Below, in pieces: positions 23,160 to 36,900 of a stretch of DNA of 64,000 nucleotides. Below the pieces are notes generated by a model, which was not told the DNA's origin, searched no databases, and saw only the letters and a program-made list of their open reading frames with translations. Position numbers and translations under genes: made by a program. The stretch comes from Nematostella vectensis (taxonomy: Eukaryota > Cnidaria > Anthozoa > Actiniaria > Edwardsiidae), in contig NC_064043.1 in the NCBI RefSeq assembly GCF_932526225.1, forward strand, positions 1,695,501 to 1,759,500, written 5' to 3'. How positions within the stretch are numbered: the first letter of the stretch is position 1; each line of letters starts with the position of its first letter.

Positions 23160-26100
23160 TGTCTAGCTCCAGCACCTGTCGTCTAACTGAATTGGCGGTT
23201 GGTGCGTTTTAACCCTGATGCCCAATGGTTTGGGTATTTGGATCCCTAATTAATCCTTGCCGAATTTCTGCTCACCATGCAGCCGTTTAAGCTAACCATG
23301 GCACGTTATATTCTTTCGGCCATTTTTGAGTGATTACCACTCTGTCTTTAAGCGTCTCTGTCGGCGTCCATTACCACCTTTGTCTTAATGCTATTTTCAC
23401 GTGCTCTGTTTTCTGAGCAGGGTATTCAAGAATTATTGGGTTTGAAATTGGAATTTGGTGATGAAGGGAAAATATCAAATCCCGAAAGTAATATATATAT
23501 ATATATATTATTAAGGAACTTTTAAAAACAGCAAGATGAAGCTCATTTCAATTTCGCCCTCGGCAAAAAGGGAATCCGCCAAGAACTGTTTTACTTAAAA
23601 GTAAGGACGTTCGCTGGTAAGCATGCATTGCTAGCTTTCGGTTGTTGAAAAAAATTCAGCTCGTTGCTATATATTTAGTGTTTCCCATGAGCAATTTGGA
23701 ACTTGCGGAAACAAAATTCGTTAAATGACTTTATGGAAAATCTTTGGGACTCTTATCAAAAGCGTTTCACCATGACCATGTATCTGCTGTAGCATTTACT
23801 CCTCCGTGTAAGTTTATCTCGAAACGATCCTAACGATAATAAACTCCTATCCTAACGATAATAAACTCAAATGTGTACGCCATTTGAATACGTGGCCCAC
23901 GTCATCTAATCATCATTTGTACTAAATGTAAACCAAAGTTTTTGTTCCTGTTAAAAGATCTTTTCAATTAACATGGGGTAATCAAAAAGTGCATTGTTAT
24001 ATATTATGTACTTTCCAAGATTATACCCTCCCGAGATTAAGGTGTATTTAATTTTCCTTTATTGGGTAAAGGGGACAAAAATGATAACAAAATTCACATC
24101 CACAAGCGTTCAGTCCCAAATCCGCCCATACGATGCTGTACATATGGCACCTTGGAAAATGCATTTTAGAGAACTAAATCAACCATTCCCTTTTCGAAAC
24201 ACTCAATCTGAGTTCTTATCTTTGCTTGCGTTCGACTGCTATTCCATTTTGTAATTGCCCATTCAAACTAAGCCGATTTAGTCTTTTGGGAAGGATTTGT
24301 CATTTCGCGAGCACGGTGTGAATTGAGTGGTTCTTTCCGATCGATATTTGACCTCTACATGACGCAGTCTTAAGTCATACACACACTAAGACTTTCCTTT
24401 TCGCCTAAACCTATCTATCTGGGGAACAAATCGCTGAGATACGGCTGCCGATAAGCCTCATTGTGCCAAAGACGTTGTTCTTTTCTCTGCCGCGGGGCAT
24501 TTCCGCTCGTCCTTGCACCCACCTGTCTTTAATACCCACGTGTTACTCACGGTCCCTGCCGCTGCTAAAATCCTAACCTATTATGATTTAATGAAACTAC
24601 TTATTCCTTATCCCTTTGCCAATACTGATAGCACTTGAGAGAACTCCTATACGGATCTGTCGAGAATTTAGAAAAAGTTGCCGGTATAATTCGACATGGA
24701 GTAACCGCGCAGCTGGCGAAGGTTTTCGCTATAGTCATTACCAACACCTTAATTTCCTCTTTTTTGATAAGAATTAATAAAAAAAATTATCTTTACAAGC
24801 AATCAGAGGACTAACTGATTGTAACTTTCAACCTTCTTTTAATGTCTTCTGTTTTTCGTTTGCAATACTCAAAACAAAATACAAAATATGAACACAATGT
24901 CTTTGGGTAATTTGTTGTATAAAAATCGCACACTATTTGTGTACAATTTGATTTGGGTGACAAAATTGAATTTCCATTTATAGTAACTGACTCATTCTTT
25001 ATTCGCCCTCAAGTTTCTCTTTTTTTACTATACTCCCTTTATCACTGCTATAATATGACGACTTAAAAACTTATAAAACGCTCACAAAACCCAGGCCATG
25101 AAAAAAAAAGGAGATTGTAAAGTCTGTTATTTGAAAGAGTCTTGATAGTGTTCGATGCATCTGCTCTTGCGTCTTTAGTGAATGGGAGTTGATTAATCCT
25201 CCTTTTTATGGGAAACTCGTATTGTTTCACACAGTTTGAGACATTTTAAAACAAGGCTTTTATATTTCCTAATGTTGGCGTTTTTTGTTAACGAACTGGC
25301 GTAATAGTGGTCGTCATTTTCTGAAAGTTGATAACGTCACTAGTTGAAAGAACGATTTTCCTTCTTAAACTAATTGAGCATTGTGACTGTCTGTACTATT
25401 ACGTCATCACACAGGAGTCAGACTATGTCTTCTTTGTTAAGGAATCCGTCTTTAGCAGGGCTTGGGATATAAGGCTAACTATTTATATAATGAAGTGTTT
25501 GCTCTTCTTTATTGAGCTTTGTTTTATACCAGAAATACACAAGTTAAGAATAAGAACAAGTGCAGGCACCGTGTTGGTACACTTATAGTTTTGCCGCATT
25601 CTGAGTCAAAAGAGTAATGTTTTTTCGTGCTTTTGAGTGACTAAGCTGAATATTAGCAGTTAGCATTTCTGGCTCTTTTAAAAATAAGATTGCGAATGTT
25701 TGAGAACATGCCTTTAAAGGAATCGAAAGTGCTCTATTATAATTCTTTCTTCCAATTCTAATTTTCTATTCCCTTCTTTTTACATATTCAATTACCCCTC
25801 GAGGGTTCTTATGTAAAGAAAGAAGTTATCGGAACCAAAACTGGTTAAACATTGTGCGAGAAATAAAGTGAATGCTGTGTAAGACTTGAAGGGAACTAAA
25901 CAAGATAGGAAAGCGATCGTGAAAAGAAGCTCTAATGCAATTATGAGGAAACGAGAAAGGAATTGCAAGTCAAGGGGGAATATGTCTAACGGAAATATAT
26001 TTTTGAATAAAAAAAACGTCGAGATAATACTGTTCGCCTTTTTTAAAACAAATTTTGTAACAAAACCGTGCTGAAATTACTGGAGGTTTTGAAATGAAGT

Positions 26101-29100
26101 CTCTGAAGTATTTTTTATCAAGAGTTATTCATTCCTCTTACCTTGAATTATCTGTGTGTTCGACTTCGACCTCGAGTCTACCTCTTTTGCTAATCCCACC
26201 TAGCAAACCTTTCTATATATGGGCCGCACGGATGACGTAAAGCGTTCTGCTTGGCGCATGAGGATATGCCTGTCTCCGAGCCCACTAATTCGCGCTATGC
26301 GCCGGGTGTGCGGAATGGACGCGCGCCCGTTTTATTTGCTCAAGTTGAACAAAGAGAGGAGGTCCTTTGCCTTAAACACACCTGTAGATCAGACACATTC
26401 ACTCATGTTTTAGCATTTGTTATAAGCCAAAGAAACTATGTATAAGTCACGGTGCATGTTATCGTTGCAATTAACTATATTGGAAGACAAAAGTCTATTT
26501 AGACCATAGATTTGAGAAAAAAGGTATATGTTTGACAGATCACATTTGGGACACGTCTTGAATGTCATGTTTACTACCATTGACAAAATCTTTTTTCCGC
26601 CTCTGTAAAGATCCAATCTTACTGCCTGTTGCTCAAGTTTGACAACAAATGGAGAAAAGCGTTCGTCGTAATTTCGGGTCAATCTTTTTAATCGTCACTT
26701 CTCTACACCAGTTCTTTCAAGTTTAGTTAGCACGCAAATTTGGCGGCTTTAGCTCTCACCTTTGTGAATATATATTATTTGGGGATTTGTGATGAATCAC
26801 GGCATCGTTCGCCAATTTGAACCTCGCCCACGTTAAATGGGATTTATTCATAAACTCACAAGGAAACTGTTTTATGTTGTCAGCTTGTCTATAATAATAA
26901 AGACAACTTAAATGAAAAATTCCGAGAGAGAAAAAGAATGCGATTTAGGAAATTATAAAAATGGTGTAACAGCGAACTCTCTTAGTTTTAGTGTTTTTGT
27001 TAAGTAAATTATACAAGAATCTTTTCTTATCCAGTTTATCATTTTGCTTTTTGCTTATAAATTGTTATCTGATGTTAAAACCCTAGATAGGTTAATGCTT
27101 ACTCTAACATCTAATGAGCGCCAGATTTTAGTTCTCAGTGTTCTAGTTTCACGCGGGCTAAACAAAGGGCTGTTAAACGTTCGGAAGAGACGTTTAGAAA
27201 GTCATTCCTTGTCCTAGTGGTGTATAAATTAGTTGAGTTACGGAACCGGCGAAGCTCTAATGACGACAGTAGACAAAAAAACGTGCTCATTCTAGATAAA
27301 CACTCTTCGTTTCGAATTTATTACCCCCGTCGTGTGCCCGATAGTTTTGCTTCGAGGAAGGTGTAAATATGTGAGTTTTTTATCAAATGGATCACCACAC
27401 AATTTACTATTGATTATTGACTACTGATAGTGAAGGGACGACGAAGCACTTTTCTATCGCGTCATTGTGTATGGGGGCTGGGTATTTTTTGTTTTTCTCT
27501 CTTATTGGAGTCCAAATCCATAAAGCAATATCATCCGCAAGGCTATTAATGTCAGCCTTTTTAGCTTAATGGCTAGGGAGACCCACGGCCACGTGCCCTC
27601 TGTATTCAATTAATCATTTTCTTTGTTAAATGGTTAAATACCCATTGTCACGTTATTGTACATTACCGCTCATTTCTGAAGGATTATCGCCATTTAAGGA
27701 ATTTTTAAGTCGTATAAGCAAAATGCTCGCCTGACAGCGTCTTCCGCTTAGTCTCGCATTAGGGTCTCACAGCAAACCGCATTAATAACACTTTATTATG
27801 ACAATAGTAATATAATAATTATTAATTCATATAGCGCCATTTACTTTAAAAAAGTCCAGCCGAAACCCACCAAAACCTCCTTTAAAAGGGAATCAATGTT
27901 CAAAAATAATAGAGCTGCGAGTTAAAATAGATGTTTGCCAGACAAACTGACTTCTAATAGAAAAGGCAATAATAAAGCCCACAATAGTTACATATCATTT
28001 TTTGCCGCGGGGCTAACAGCAGGATCATAGTGATTACGATAAAATCCTGACCCATTTTCTTCCTTGTTTTCAAAGCAAACATGAAAAGCGCATCGAAGGC
28101 CCATTTCAACCGAATCAAATATAGTCTAGAAAGAGTAGAATTTAGCCCATTCCTCCTGCCCTTGCACAATGGGATCGACTCCGCTTCTCGAGAATCGCGG
28201 GCGCACCGCTGTGTAAACCTAGCAAGTGTTATTTGCACGTAGCCGTGTCGCGTCTCTGTTCTTTCGCCTGTTCGTTTGTTTCACGCGTCTCGTTTAACTG
28301 AACTGATAGAAACAAACGGGAAGAAAGATCTGTTAGCAGGTAGACACGTGACCACATGTTGGAGGAAAGGGCAGACTCGTGCCCAGTCTCTGGCGCAAAC
28401 TTCGTCACGCAAAGCAGCATCTGCACATGCGCAGTATGAGCCAGGAAGTTACTTAAGAGCTTTAGAAGCTAAAAACTTGAAAAGTTTTTATTCATATTTA
28501 TCTCTTTCTATTAATTCTCGGTGAATCCGTTTTCGAACTATCCAATGGAACACTAAAATGATTGGAGATGTGGTTATTCAACTACAAATTCAAAGGACAA
28601 TTACTAAATAGCCGTGCCTTTAATCTGTTAATTTTATCAGTGTAAGCATAAAAGGATGACACTCATAGTTTTGTTGTAGAACAAGCTAATCTTTAGCAAC
28701 CCTTTCCAAGTTGAACAGGCACATATAGAAATGTAAACTATACCAGATAAATACAATAATTGCCTGAGAAATTGTGCACAATTACGTCACCTTTCCATCT
28801 AGAAAAAAGTGAGTCTAATTTGGAAACAAGGCCTTCAACGGTTGACATGATTCCCGCCCTTTTATCACGAAAAGTGGAAAGCCAAACAAGTGGAATTATG
28901 TCGCAGTGAAAATTGCAATTCAAAAAGATGAAAGGAAAACATCGAATCCCTGTACGATTCCTGTTGTTATCAATCGAATTAGATAATAAGTTAACATCTT
29001 ATTAAAATGAAGAATTGTTACATATCAGTTCTCTATTTACCTTATTTCTCGCAAATCGACTCCAGACACAAGATGGGCGCAAAGCAAAGGCTTGGTTTAT

Positions 29101-29540
29101 ATGAACCCTCCTAAAAGGGCTGACTGACATAAGCCTAGAATAACATTGCTGACTCGTGTCTAAGTCCAAGCTTGTGCTAACAACCCGCTGAAGCTTTTTG
29201 ATTCAAGATAACTACACTCAGATAATGATATTGGCAATTATCTAGTAAAGCGAAAGCCGCATCCAAATAATTAATTGTCTGCAACTTCATTTTGGACGTC
29301 AGAAAGTGAGCTGCAGACATTCCAACTGCAAGCAACATAATTAAATATACATGAAGAGATCATAGCTACAGCTAGACCATTTTGTAAGGGGAGGGGTGTA
29401 AAATAAAAAGGAATTCTTGCTATTTTTTATGTTAGAAAATTTTGAGCATCATTTTGAATATTCTACTGGATGCTGGAGCGCTTTTATCTGTCGCTAGCCA
29501 CACTCGCTGCCGCTATCTTTGTGATCATACCTATAAAAAA
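23160..29540. other. gene-poor stretch, 6.4 kb
   Basis: AT-rich, low-repeat DNA with no confident gene. It has an (AT)n tract near 23491-23510, a possible short exon at 23422-23486 (see findings), a TATATA-like box at 26213 followed by GC-rich sequence, and at 28283-28345 a relative of the 18590 repeat. All open frames are below 95 codons and lack recognisable domains. Confidence 0.5.
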
Positions 29541-29542
29541 GG

Positions 29543-32227
29543 CTATAGAACTTTGCCTAGCAATACACAAGTGCAAAAATCGCAAATCTTTCCTAAAAAA
29601 GTCAACCCCAAGGTATTTGATTGTTCAGTTTCCGACACGATTCGTGGTTTTCCGCAGATGAACATCTTGTCCTTTTTGCAATCAGTGTCTCTCCATTGGC
29701 CCTCTTTTCCTCCCTTCACGTTAACACACGCCTCCTTTTCCCTTCACGTTAACACACGCCTCCTTTTCCATTTACGTTAACAGACGACTCCTTTTCCCTT
29801 CACGTTAACACACGCCTCCTTTTCCCTTCAAGGTAACATACACCTCTTTTTCCCCTCACGTTAACACACGCCTCCTTTTCCCTTCACGTTAACACACGCC
29901 TCCTTTTCCCTTCACGTTAACACACGCCTCCTTTTCCCTTCACGTTAACACACGCCTCCTTTTCCATTCACGTTAACACACGCCTCCTTTTCCCTTCACG
30001 TTAACACACGCCTCTTTTTCCCTTTAAGTTAACACGCGCCTCCTTTTCCCTTCAAGTTAACACGCGCCTCTTTTTCCCTCCACGTTAACACACGCCTCCT
30101 TTTCCCTTTACGTTAACACACGACTCCTTTTCCCTTCACGTTAACACATGCCTCCTTTTCCCTTCACGTTAACACACGACTCCTTTTCCCTTTACGTTAA
30201 CACACGACTCCTTTTCCCTTCAAGTTTACACACGCCTCTTATTCCCTTCACGTTAACACACGCCTCCTTTTCCCTTCAAGTTAACACACGCCTCCTTTTC
30301 CCTTCACGTTAACACACGACTCCTTTTCCCTTTACGTTAACACACGACTCCTTTTCCCTTCACGTTAACACATGCCTCCTTTTCCCTTCACGTTAACACA
30401 CGACTCCTTTTCCCTTTACGTTAACACACGACTCCTTTTCCCTTCACGTTAACACATGCCTCCTTTTCCCTTCACGTTAACACACGCCTCCTTTTCCCGT
30501 CACGTTAACACGCGCCTCCTTTTCCCTTCACGTTAACACACTCCTTTTTTTCTTTCCCTACGCTCGTCTTGAATGAAATTCTTGAAAGTCACATTGGATC
30601 CATCAACCCAGAAATAGACTCTCTTTCTCCTTTTTCACGTTAACACACGCCTCCTTTTCCCTTCACGTTAACACACTCCTTTTTTTCTTTCCCTACGCTC
30701 GTCTTGAATGAAATTCTTGAAAGTCACATTGGATCCATCAACCCAGAAGAAGACTCTCTTTCTCCTTTTTCAAGCCAATACAGGCATCAAAGAAAACAAA
30801 AGCCGATCCTGCGTTCGAAAGCAGTTTTCGACTGTTTTCTTAATCGTGATAAGTTTCTATCTTAATTAATACTTTTCATGTCACGTGAAGAAATTATGTA
30901 GCACAGTGGGTTTTCTACGCGTGCGGAAAGTACATTAATGGCCTCAAAGTAGTTAATAACCCAATAAATTCATTCATCCTATGCAAGATGTGCTGAGCTC
31001 GTTCGCGAAGGAAACAGCAGTAGTCGAAGATGGGGAATATTGGCTATGTAAATGACATAGCCGAATTTTAATGAACATGAATTAAGTATAATTACAATCT
31101 TCTTGACATACGAAATAACTAGCCCTGAGCGAATGTGGGGTCCGAAGGTGAGGGCACAAATACGCCAACAGTAGGCATAACCGGAAGCATGAGCACGAGG
31201 CGGGGTGGGGAGGAGGCGGGAAGTTTACAAATAGAAACATAAAGGTGAATAAATAGGAAATGTAAAGAACTCACCCGGGCTCAAGTTGGTTTGCTAAAAA
31301 AGCGCCAACTGACTTTTGCGAAAGCCAAGAGGGGGGTCTAGGGATTGGCCATAAAATTCATTTTGATGTTAAACATAGTGACCGTTATCATAGAAAGCAG
31401 TCCCATATGAAGAAAACGTTGTCGTTTTGGGGATCTAGTAACGAGGAATCTTAGCTTCTCTTTAGGGACCTTGTCCATCGGCTAAAGATGGTCACAGTAA
31501 CTTTTTTTTCTTTTGATTACAAGTCATAAAGTTTACGAAGCACCTGCGATACGGTTACCTTAAAAATGACAAGAATCATGAAGTTTTTCCAAATAAGGAA
31601 TATATTAGTTTCCTTATATGGTAGTGACCGCTGCGTTTGGCAAAATCGACAATTTTTGGCTAAATTTTCTTGATTTGAACCTTTGTATCACGCAACCTCG
31701 TACCTACCTTGTTATCGCCAAAGGTGTCGTACAGAAATGTGTCCTTTTCTTCGTTGTTTATTATAACTAGCCCACTACCACTAGGTCAGCCTTTTTTTTT
31801 GCATTATTACATTTCTTCTCACCATCCATCTTACGATAGCATTTTCCCACGTGGTATCTCCAAATATAATGTAAGGGCAAACTATGGTAAACTAAAGATG
31901 TGTGTTTCAGTTTGGGGGGTGGGGGGATTCTAGGGGTGGTGTTGATGGAAGGGAGGGGCCCCACCTTTACGGAATCGATGTCTTCTATGTATTTTGCCCC
32001 TATTTACCTTGCGTTTCCCAAGGTACCATTCTGGGTCTTCTGTGTATTCAGTTGTGTTATCTACAGGCCCGTCATACACTGATAGAGGGGAGTACCAATC
32101 CATTCATGTCCCGCGGACCTACATTGTACACAGTGCACGGCGCTTTCTTCCTGCACATCTCGGCGCACTGTGCGAAGTCTTGGATGAGTTCGCTCCGCCA
32201 GGGCGCCACGTGCTTCAGTCTGATCCT
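29543..32227 (-). CDS. C-type lectin-like gene with PAN-like exon (fragmentary model)
   Basis: Read leftward. Exon 32123-32227 gives a 35-codon PAN/apple-like segment (DFAQCAEMCRKKAPCTVYN) between a TCAG acceptor and a GTAGGT donor. Two near-identical copies of a lectin exon follow at about 30697-30755 and 30562-30621, each reading FWVDGSNVTFKNFIQDE, like the WxDGSxVxFxNW stretch of C-type lectin domains. The last exon, from about 29711 to the stop at 29543-29545, reads GQWRDTDCKKDKMFICGKPR, the closing WxDxxC..xxFICxK signature. A phase-1 join (GAGC|GTAGGG to AAAAG|AGGGCC) would make a continuous domain end. The connecting intron is almost wholly a 28-bp array, which is purine-rich in sense, so its acceptor lacks a normal pyrimidine tract. 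The front of the lectin domain was not found. The family calls are fair; the gene model is weak. Confidence 0.5.
29708..30545. repeat. 28-bp minisatellite
   Basis: About 29 copies of TTCACGTTAACACACGCCTC plus CTTTTCCC, each carrying an HpaI-type GTTAAC palindrome. It fills the intron before the last lectin exon. Confidence 0.95.
30535..30775. repeat. 135-bp tandem duplication containing the lectin exon
   Basis: Two copies at a 135-bp offset share the lectin exon, its flank (TCTTTCCCTACGCTCGTC) and adjoining 28-bp units. They differ at few positions (for example GAAATAGAC against GAAGAAGAC). Confidence 0.9.
30776..32007. other. putative lectin-gene intron
   Basis: No firm exon. A possible 53-base exon at 32008-32060 (-) has good borders (CTGTAG|ATAAC, AAG|GTAAAT) but no recognisable domain in the expected phase. 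Another stretch ending near 31711 (-), GDNK|GTAGGT, is only suggestive. Confidence 0.3.
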
Positions 32228-33980
32228 CTGATTGGCTGACGGAGGTCAAAAAAAGGCTCTGGCTCGCCTATGTCACACTGCTGGTCTGATGACGTCACAA
32301 AATGCTTGAGCTTTGTAATTAATACATTTCTGTAGATGGAATGTAATGAAGTGGAGGCAAAATGGGAATTTATTACCACGGCAATGTGCGCAGGATTTTT
32401 TTTTTTTAGAGACTGCAGTTGTCATGTTTGAAGATAAAAAATATGAAGGGAATGGAAACTGACAAAACCTGAAAACAGTGATAGCTGTTAGCTGATACAA
32501 CATGAAAACACAAAGTTATACTGTCCATCGAGGGTCTATAGAGGGACTTAAACCAGAATATCTTGTCGATACAGAGAATGATACATTTTGGTTTGTTAAA
32601 AGGGAATGTTTGTTCCAGAAAACTAATCGCTGAGTGAATGCGATTTTTATCGGACGTGTCCTAGGTGAACCCTTTAAAAGCTAGATCAAGGAAATGTTCG
32701 AAAATAAATAGGAAGAAAGTTCAACCAAAAACGCCTATCGTCGCGGTGACGATATGTTGGGGTAGTTCAACCAAAAACGCCTATCGTCGCCGTGACGTTT
32801 CTTGGTGCGAGTAGTCGAATTGGATTCACGTGAGGAGGATATAGCTTGGCTAAGGCTTTAAAGTATTTTTAGAATGACACACAAAGTGTCTTGTCATATA
32901 TTTTTTTTGAATACGTGTTCCCTATGATATGGGACAGTTTATGTGAAGAATTTATTAAATAATTGTATAATTAAGCTGGCAGAGAAGATAACAATTCAGA
33001 TGCTGCCCACCGTAGATAAGACTCTTTATCTTCGCTTTTAGCAAATTATTTTGACATCGCTCAGCCAAAAATGTTCAAAAAGGAAATTTGAATGTTGAGG
33101 TTATTATGACACATCATAATTTTCATGATTTTAGAGAGAAACGCCATTCATTATAAGTACGTAAGGGTTAAATACCGAGGACGGAGGCAGTTCGCCGTAT
33201 AACAGCCTGAGGGCGAGGCTGTTATACGGCGAACTGCCGACGTCCGAGATATTTAACTGGCTCATTACATGATCTATACCTAGTAAGTAACAATTTAGAC
33301 TGGGTGGAAAGAGACAAAACTCAATAATAGTCGACTTTTTTGGGAAAAAACAAACAAACAAGGCTCAGGTTATTTTTGACCTGCAAGAAAACCCGGGAGA
33401 GTTGGTGGTTGATTGCACAAATTTGAAAAGCTCATTAGATCAATACTGTACCCAACCAAAATTAACATTTAGACAGAGCGGGGCTGCTCCATGCACGGAC
33501 TCGATTCCCAAAGGTGGAGTTGAAAACTTTGTGTAGCTCGGAGTTTCAGTGTGGGCAGGCTGCGAGAATGGAGCTCACTGACAAATATCTATTTTCAAGA
33601 ACTGTGATGCCGAAGCTTAGGCACCTGAGATTAAACAATTTAAATTTTATGTATTCGTCACTCAAGAGGAATTATCATACTATAGTAAGTACTTAAATAA
33701 TTATAATAAGTAGTGAAATGACAAAACCATATGAAACATTTAATCAGGTCAAACTAAAACAAAACAGAACATTTCCAATCCCTTTACGAAAAGCTTAACC
33801 TTGATAAAATGCTTAAAATGTTTAACAATGCTATTATTGAAATACCATACCTACGTATTATATACCTACAATTAACCGAAAAAAATTGATACGCTCAATA
33901 TTATATAACTACACTATCTTTCATACCTACAAAACTAGTATCAAACAAACAAAGGAGTGTAAATGCAATTGTAAAGCCAC
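32228..33980. other. intergenic, with small repeats
   Basis: Between the PAN-like exon and the end of the fusion gene. It contains a two-copy direct repeat at about 32717-32801 (GTTCAACCAAAAACGCCTAT) and the foldback at 33167-33257. No gene is supported. It should hold the fusion gene's 3' UTR just left of 33981. Confidence 0.5.
33167..33257. repeat. 91-bp imperfect palindrome
   Basis: Arms of about 42 bp (GTTAAATACCGAGGACGG.. / ..GATATTTAAC). The inner 23 bases of each arm are perfect (GGCAGTTCGCCGTATAACAG and its complement) around a GAGGGCG-type loop. It has the form of a tiny foldback transposon. Confidence 0.85.
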
Positions 33981-36900
33981 CTAATTCTTTGGTCGAATAA
34001 TCGACACGCCCTCTCTGAAAGGAAGGGCTAACTGCTCTACTCTTTTGTCGTTTTTGACCAGTTGGTTGAAATCGTGAAGAGCCTGTCTTCTCGAGTCATC
34101 AGGGTCGTACAGCAAGGCACAGAGCGAATTATCAGCTAGAATGAAGCCTGTTGGCGTAAGCATGCTTAACGCGAGATGGTAGTACGTGATGTACTGATCT
34201 TTTGCCGCGTCTAGGAAGATAATGTCGAATTTCTCTTGAGCGGACTTCAAGTCTGTCATGACGTCTACTGCATCACCGACCTGGGGAATGAGTAAATGAT
34301 ATCAAAACTTAGTACATTAAAGGACAGCCGACAAGACCACTCAGAACTTGGCTGATTGGCTGGATGCAAACATCTTACTGACTTACCTTGAGGGTAAGCT
34401 TATGCGCCTGCGCAGAATCACGGAAGAGCTTGTCAGCAGTGGAGGCGATGGTTTGGTCGAACTCGATAGTCACCACCTGGCCATCTGGAGGGATTCCCTC
34501 GGCAAACGCCATAGCAGACATTCCAGTAAACGTACCCACGTCAAGAACACGTTTGGCATTCGCGATCTGAGCCATCATCTTCAGGAACTGAGACTCTAGA
34601 TGTCCCACCATGCATGGGACGAACATCTGCTGCTGTTCCGTTATTATGGCAATTTTCTGAATATCTGCACTAGGGGGCTCGGAAAGATCGCCGGCATAGT
34701 CTTCTACGCCTGTTACGAAAGTTTTAATAAAAAATAAGGCGAATATCAAATGAATATTTTAGGGTTATAAAAAAACCCGCAATAATGGGAGGGGGGGAGG
34801 GGAGAACTAAAATGTGACCCCAGTTCAGTTACCTGGTCGGCAGAGTTGATTTGGCTCAAACTCGGGAGGGTGAGGGGTGTCCTCGGCCTGCTTCAATGAA
34901 ACGTTGCGAGTGATTCCCTCGTTGCGCTTTTTCTGCACTTTTTCTATCCACTCTTGATAAGAAAGATTGATTTTTCTTTTCTTGTTCTCATTCTCGATAC
35001 CATTCTCGCAGCCATTCGGAACTGCATCCCCATTTGGAACAGCATCCCCATTTGAAACTGCATCCACATTCTCTTCTGGCAACTCCTTATTCACGCCTCC
35101 GACCGTAGCTGGATCTTCAAGGCCAACATCTTTGCAATGTGCTTCAATGCCCAAGCCCTTTCTTGGAAACTCTTGGCAGATCTCTTTGTATTCCCGTAGT
35201 CTCTTTTGAAGGAGCTCGAACGGCAAGTGGTTCAGATAGCCACAGTTTCCAATGCCCTTTGGGATAGGTGCGGCAAGGTTCCCCCCTCTCTTCTCGATCA
35301 TCTTCTCTTGTGCCTTGTAGATCTTCATATTATCACACATGACGGGGTGCCATAGGGACAGCTCTAGGCCGCTAAGAAGGTTAAGAATGCGGTAAAGCTC
35401 CTGCTTGGTAATCCAGTCATTGCAGAAGGAAAGGTAGGCTCCAAAGCCCATGCCTGTCGCCACAGCGTGACCGTGAAGCATTCCAGCTGGCAGCTCGTAC
35501 CCAGGGCTCCACGTGTGTCCGTAGGCGTGTGGGCGACATTGATGAGTCTCCCACAGGTTACCATATTCGGACCGGACGTACCTGTTACAACATACCATCT
35601 ATCATCGAGATATACAAGCAGTAGAAATAGCAAAAAGGAAACAAATCTTTAATTGGGTGCTTTAAAGTACGCAAGGATTATAAACCGGATCAATACTGCT
35701 TTAAAAAAAATGAATGAATTATATTTTTATTCTTATTTTATTTTCCGAGCGGAGTGTAACGTGCAATCGTCACCTGTCTCCCATCAACATAGGTAAAGTG
35801 GCTAGTACAGACGGACCCTCAAAGTTCCTTTACCCACTGACGAACATTCAACTTTTCCTTTACACATGAAGGATCTATTATGAATAGCACAATAAAGTTT
35901 CTCACCCTTCAAGAGCTTTCCCAATGATGAGGTCACAAACGTTTTCAAACGTTTCCTTGTCTCCACTCACATCATCGATCTCAGTACCAAACTTGGTCCA
36001 CACCAAAGTGGACGAGACTTGTTCTAGCAAGTTAAACAGCTCCTCGTCCTTTACCACGGCCATCTTGACGATCTCCGCTATCCCGTGTCTGATCCATCCA
36101 TGGTGGAGGGTGCGGAAAAAGCTCCTGTCCGTCAGGGTCAGGACGGGCGGGTGGTAGGAGCCGTACAGGTTCTTGAAGCCGAACCCGTCGCAGCATGTCC
36201 GGGGGGACGGTCCAGCATCAATGCCGGACACAATGCTGGTGCACAGCATGACGTAAGGGGTGTTACGATGGTACAGGGCTGCTGCGAAACCAGCGATGTC
36301 TGATATGACACCCCCACCCATCACTAGTATAGGCTGATCTCGAGAGACTTTGATCTTCTTCAGCTCAACTAACATCTTCTCTACGGCGGATATGTCTTTG
36401 TCCACCTCGTTCCCTGGGAAGACCAGTTTCCAGAGCTTGATATTGTGGGTGTCGAAGTAGAGTTTGAGGGGTTCACCATACAGCTTGTCGACCTTGTCAT
36501 CAATAATTGCGACACATCTTCATTAAAGAAAAGAAAATGTATAATCGAAATAGGCATGCGATAAATAGAGGATTATTTTTGGTTAACTGGCTCGTTTTTA
36601 GATAGGATCTACCGGTTTTATTTTCTTTCTTTTTTTTCATTTAGAAATTTCAACGTTAGTAAAGTGAATCTTTCTTGGTCATGACAGGCTGTACGTCCTG
36701 TTATTGCTGTCTTCAAAACCGATATCGGAAGAGAATTTATGTTTATGAGAAGAAATATATGAAATAAACCACCCAAAATTACAATTGTATGCTTTATCTA
36801 CCGAGTCCTATCGTAAATACTACATCAGCTTCCCCGAATCATCTGATGGAAATGGATGTTTTCTCACACTTGCTATTTTGATAGGATTACAAAATGGCGG

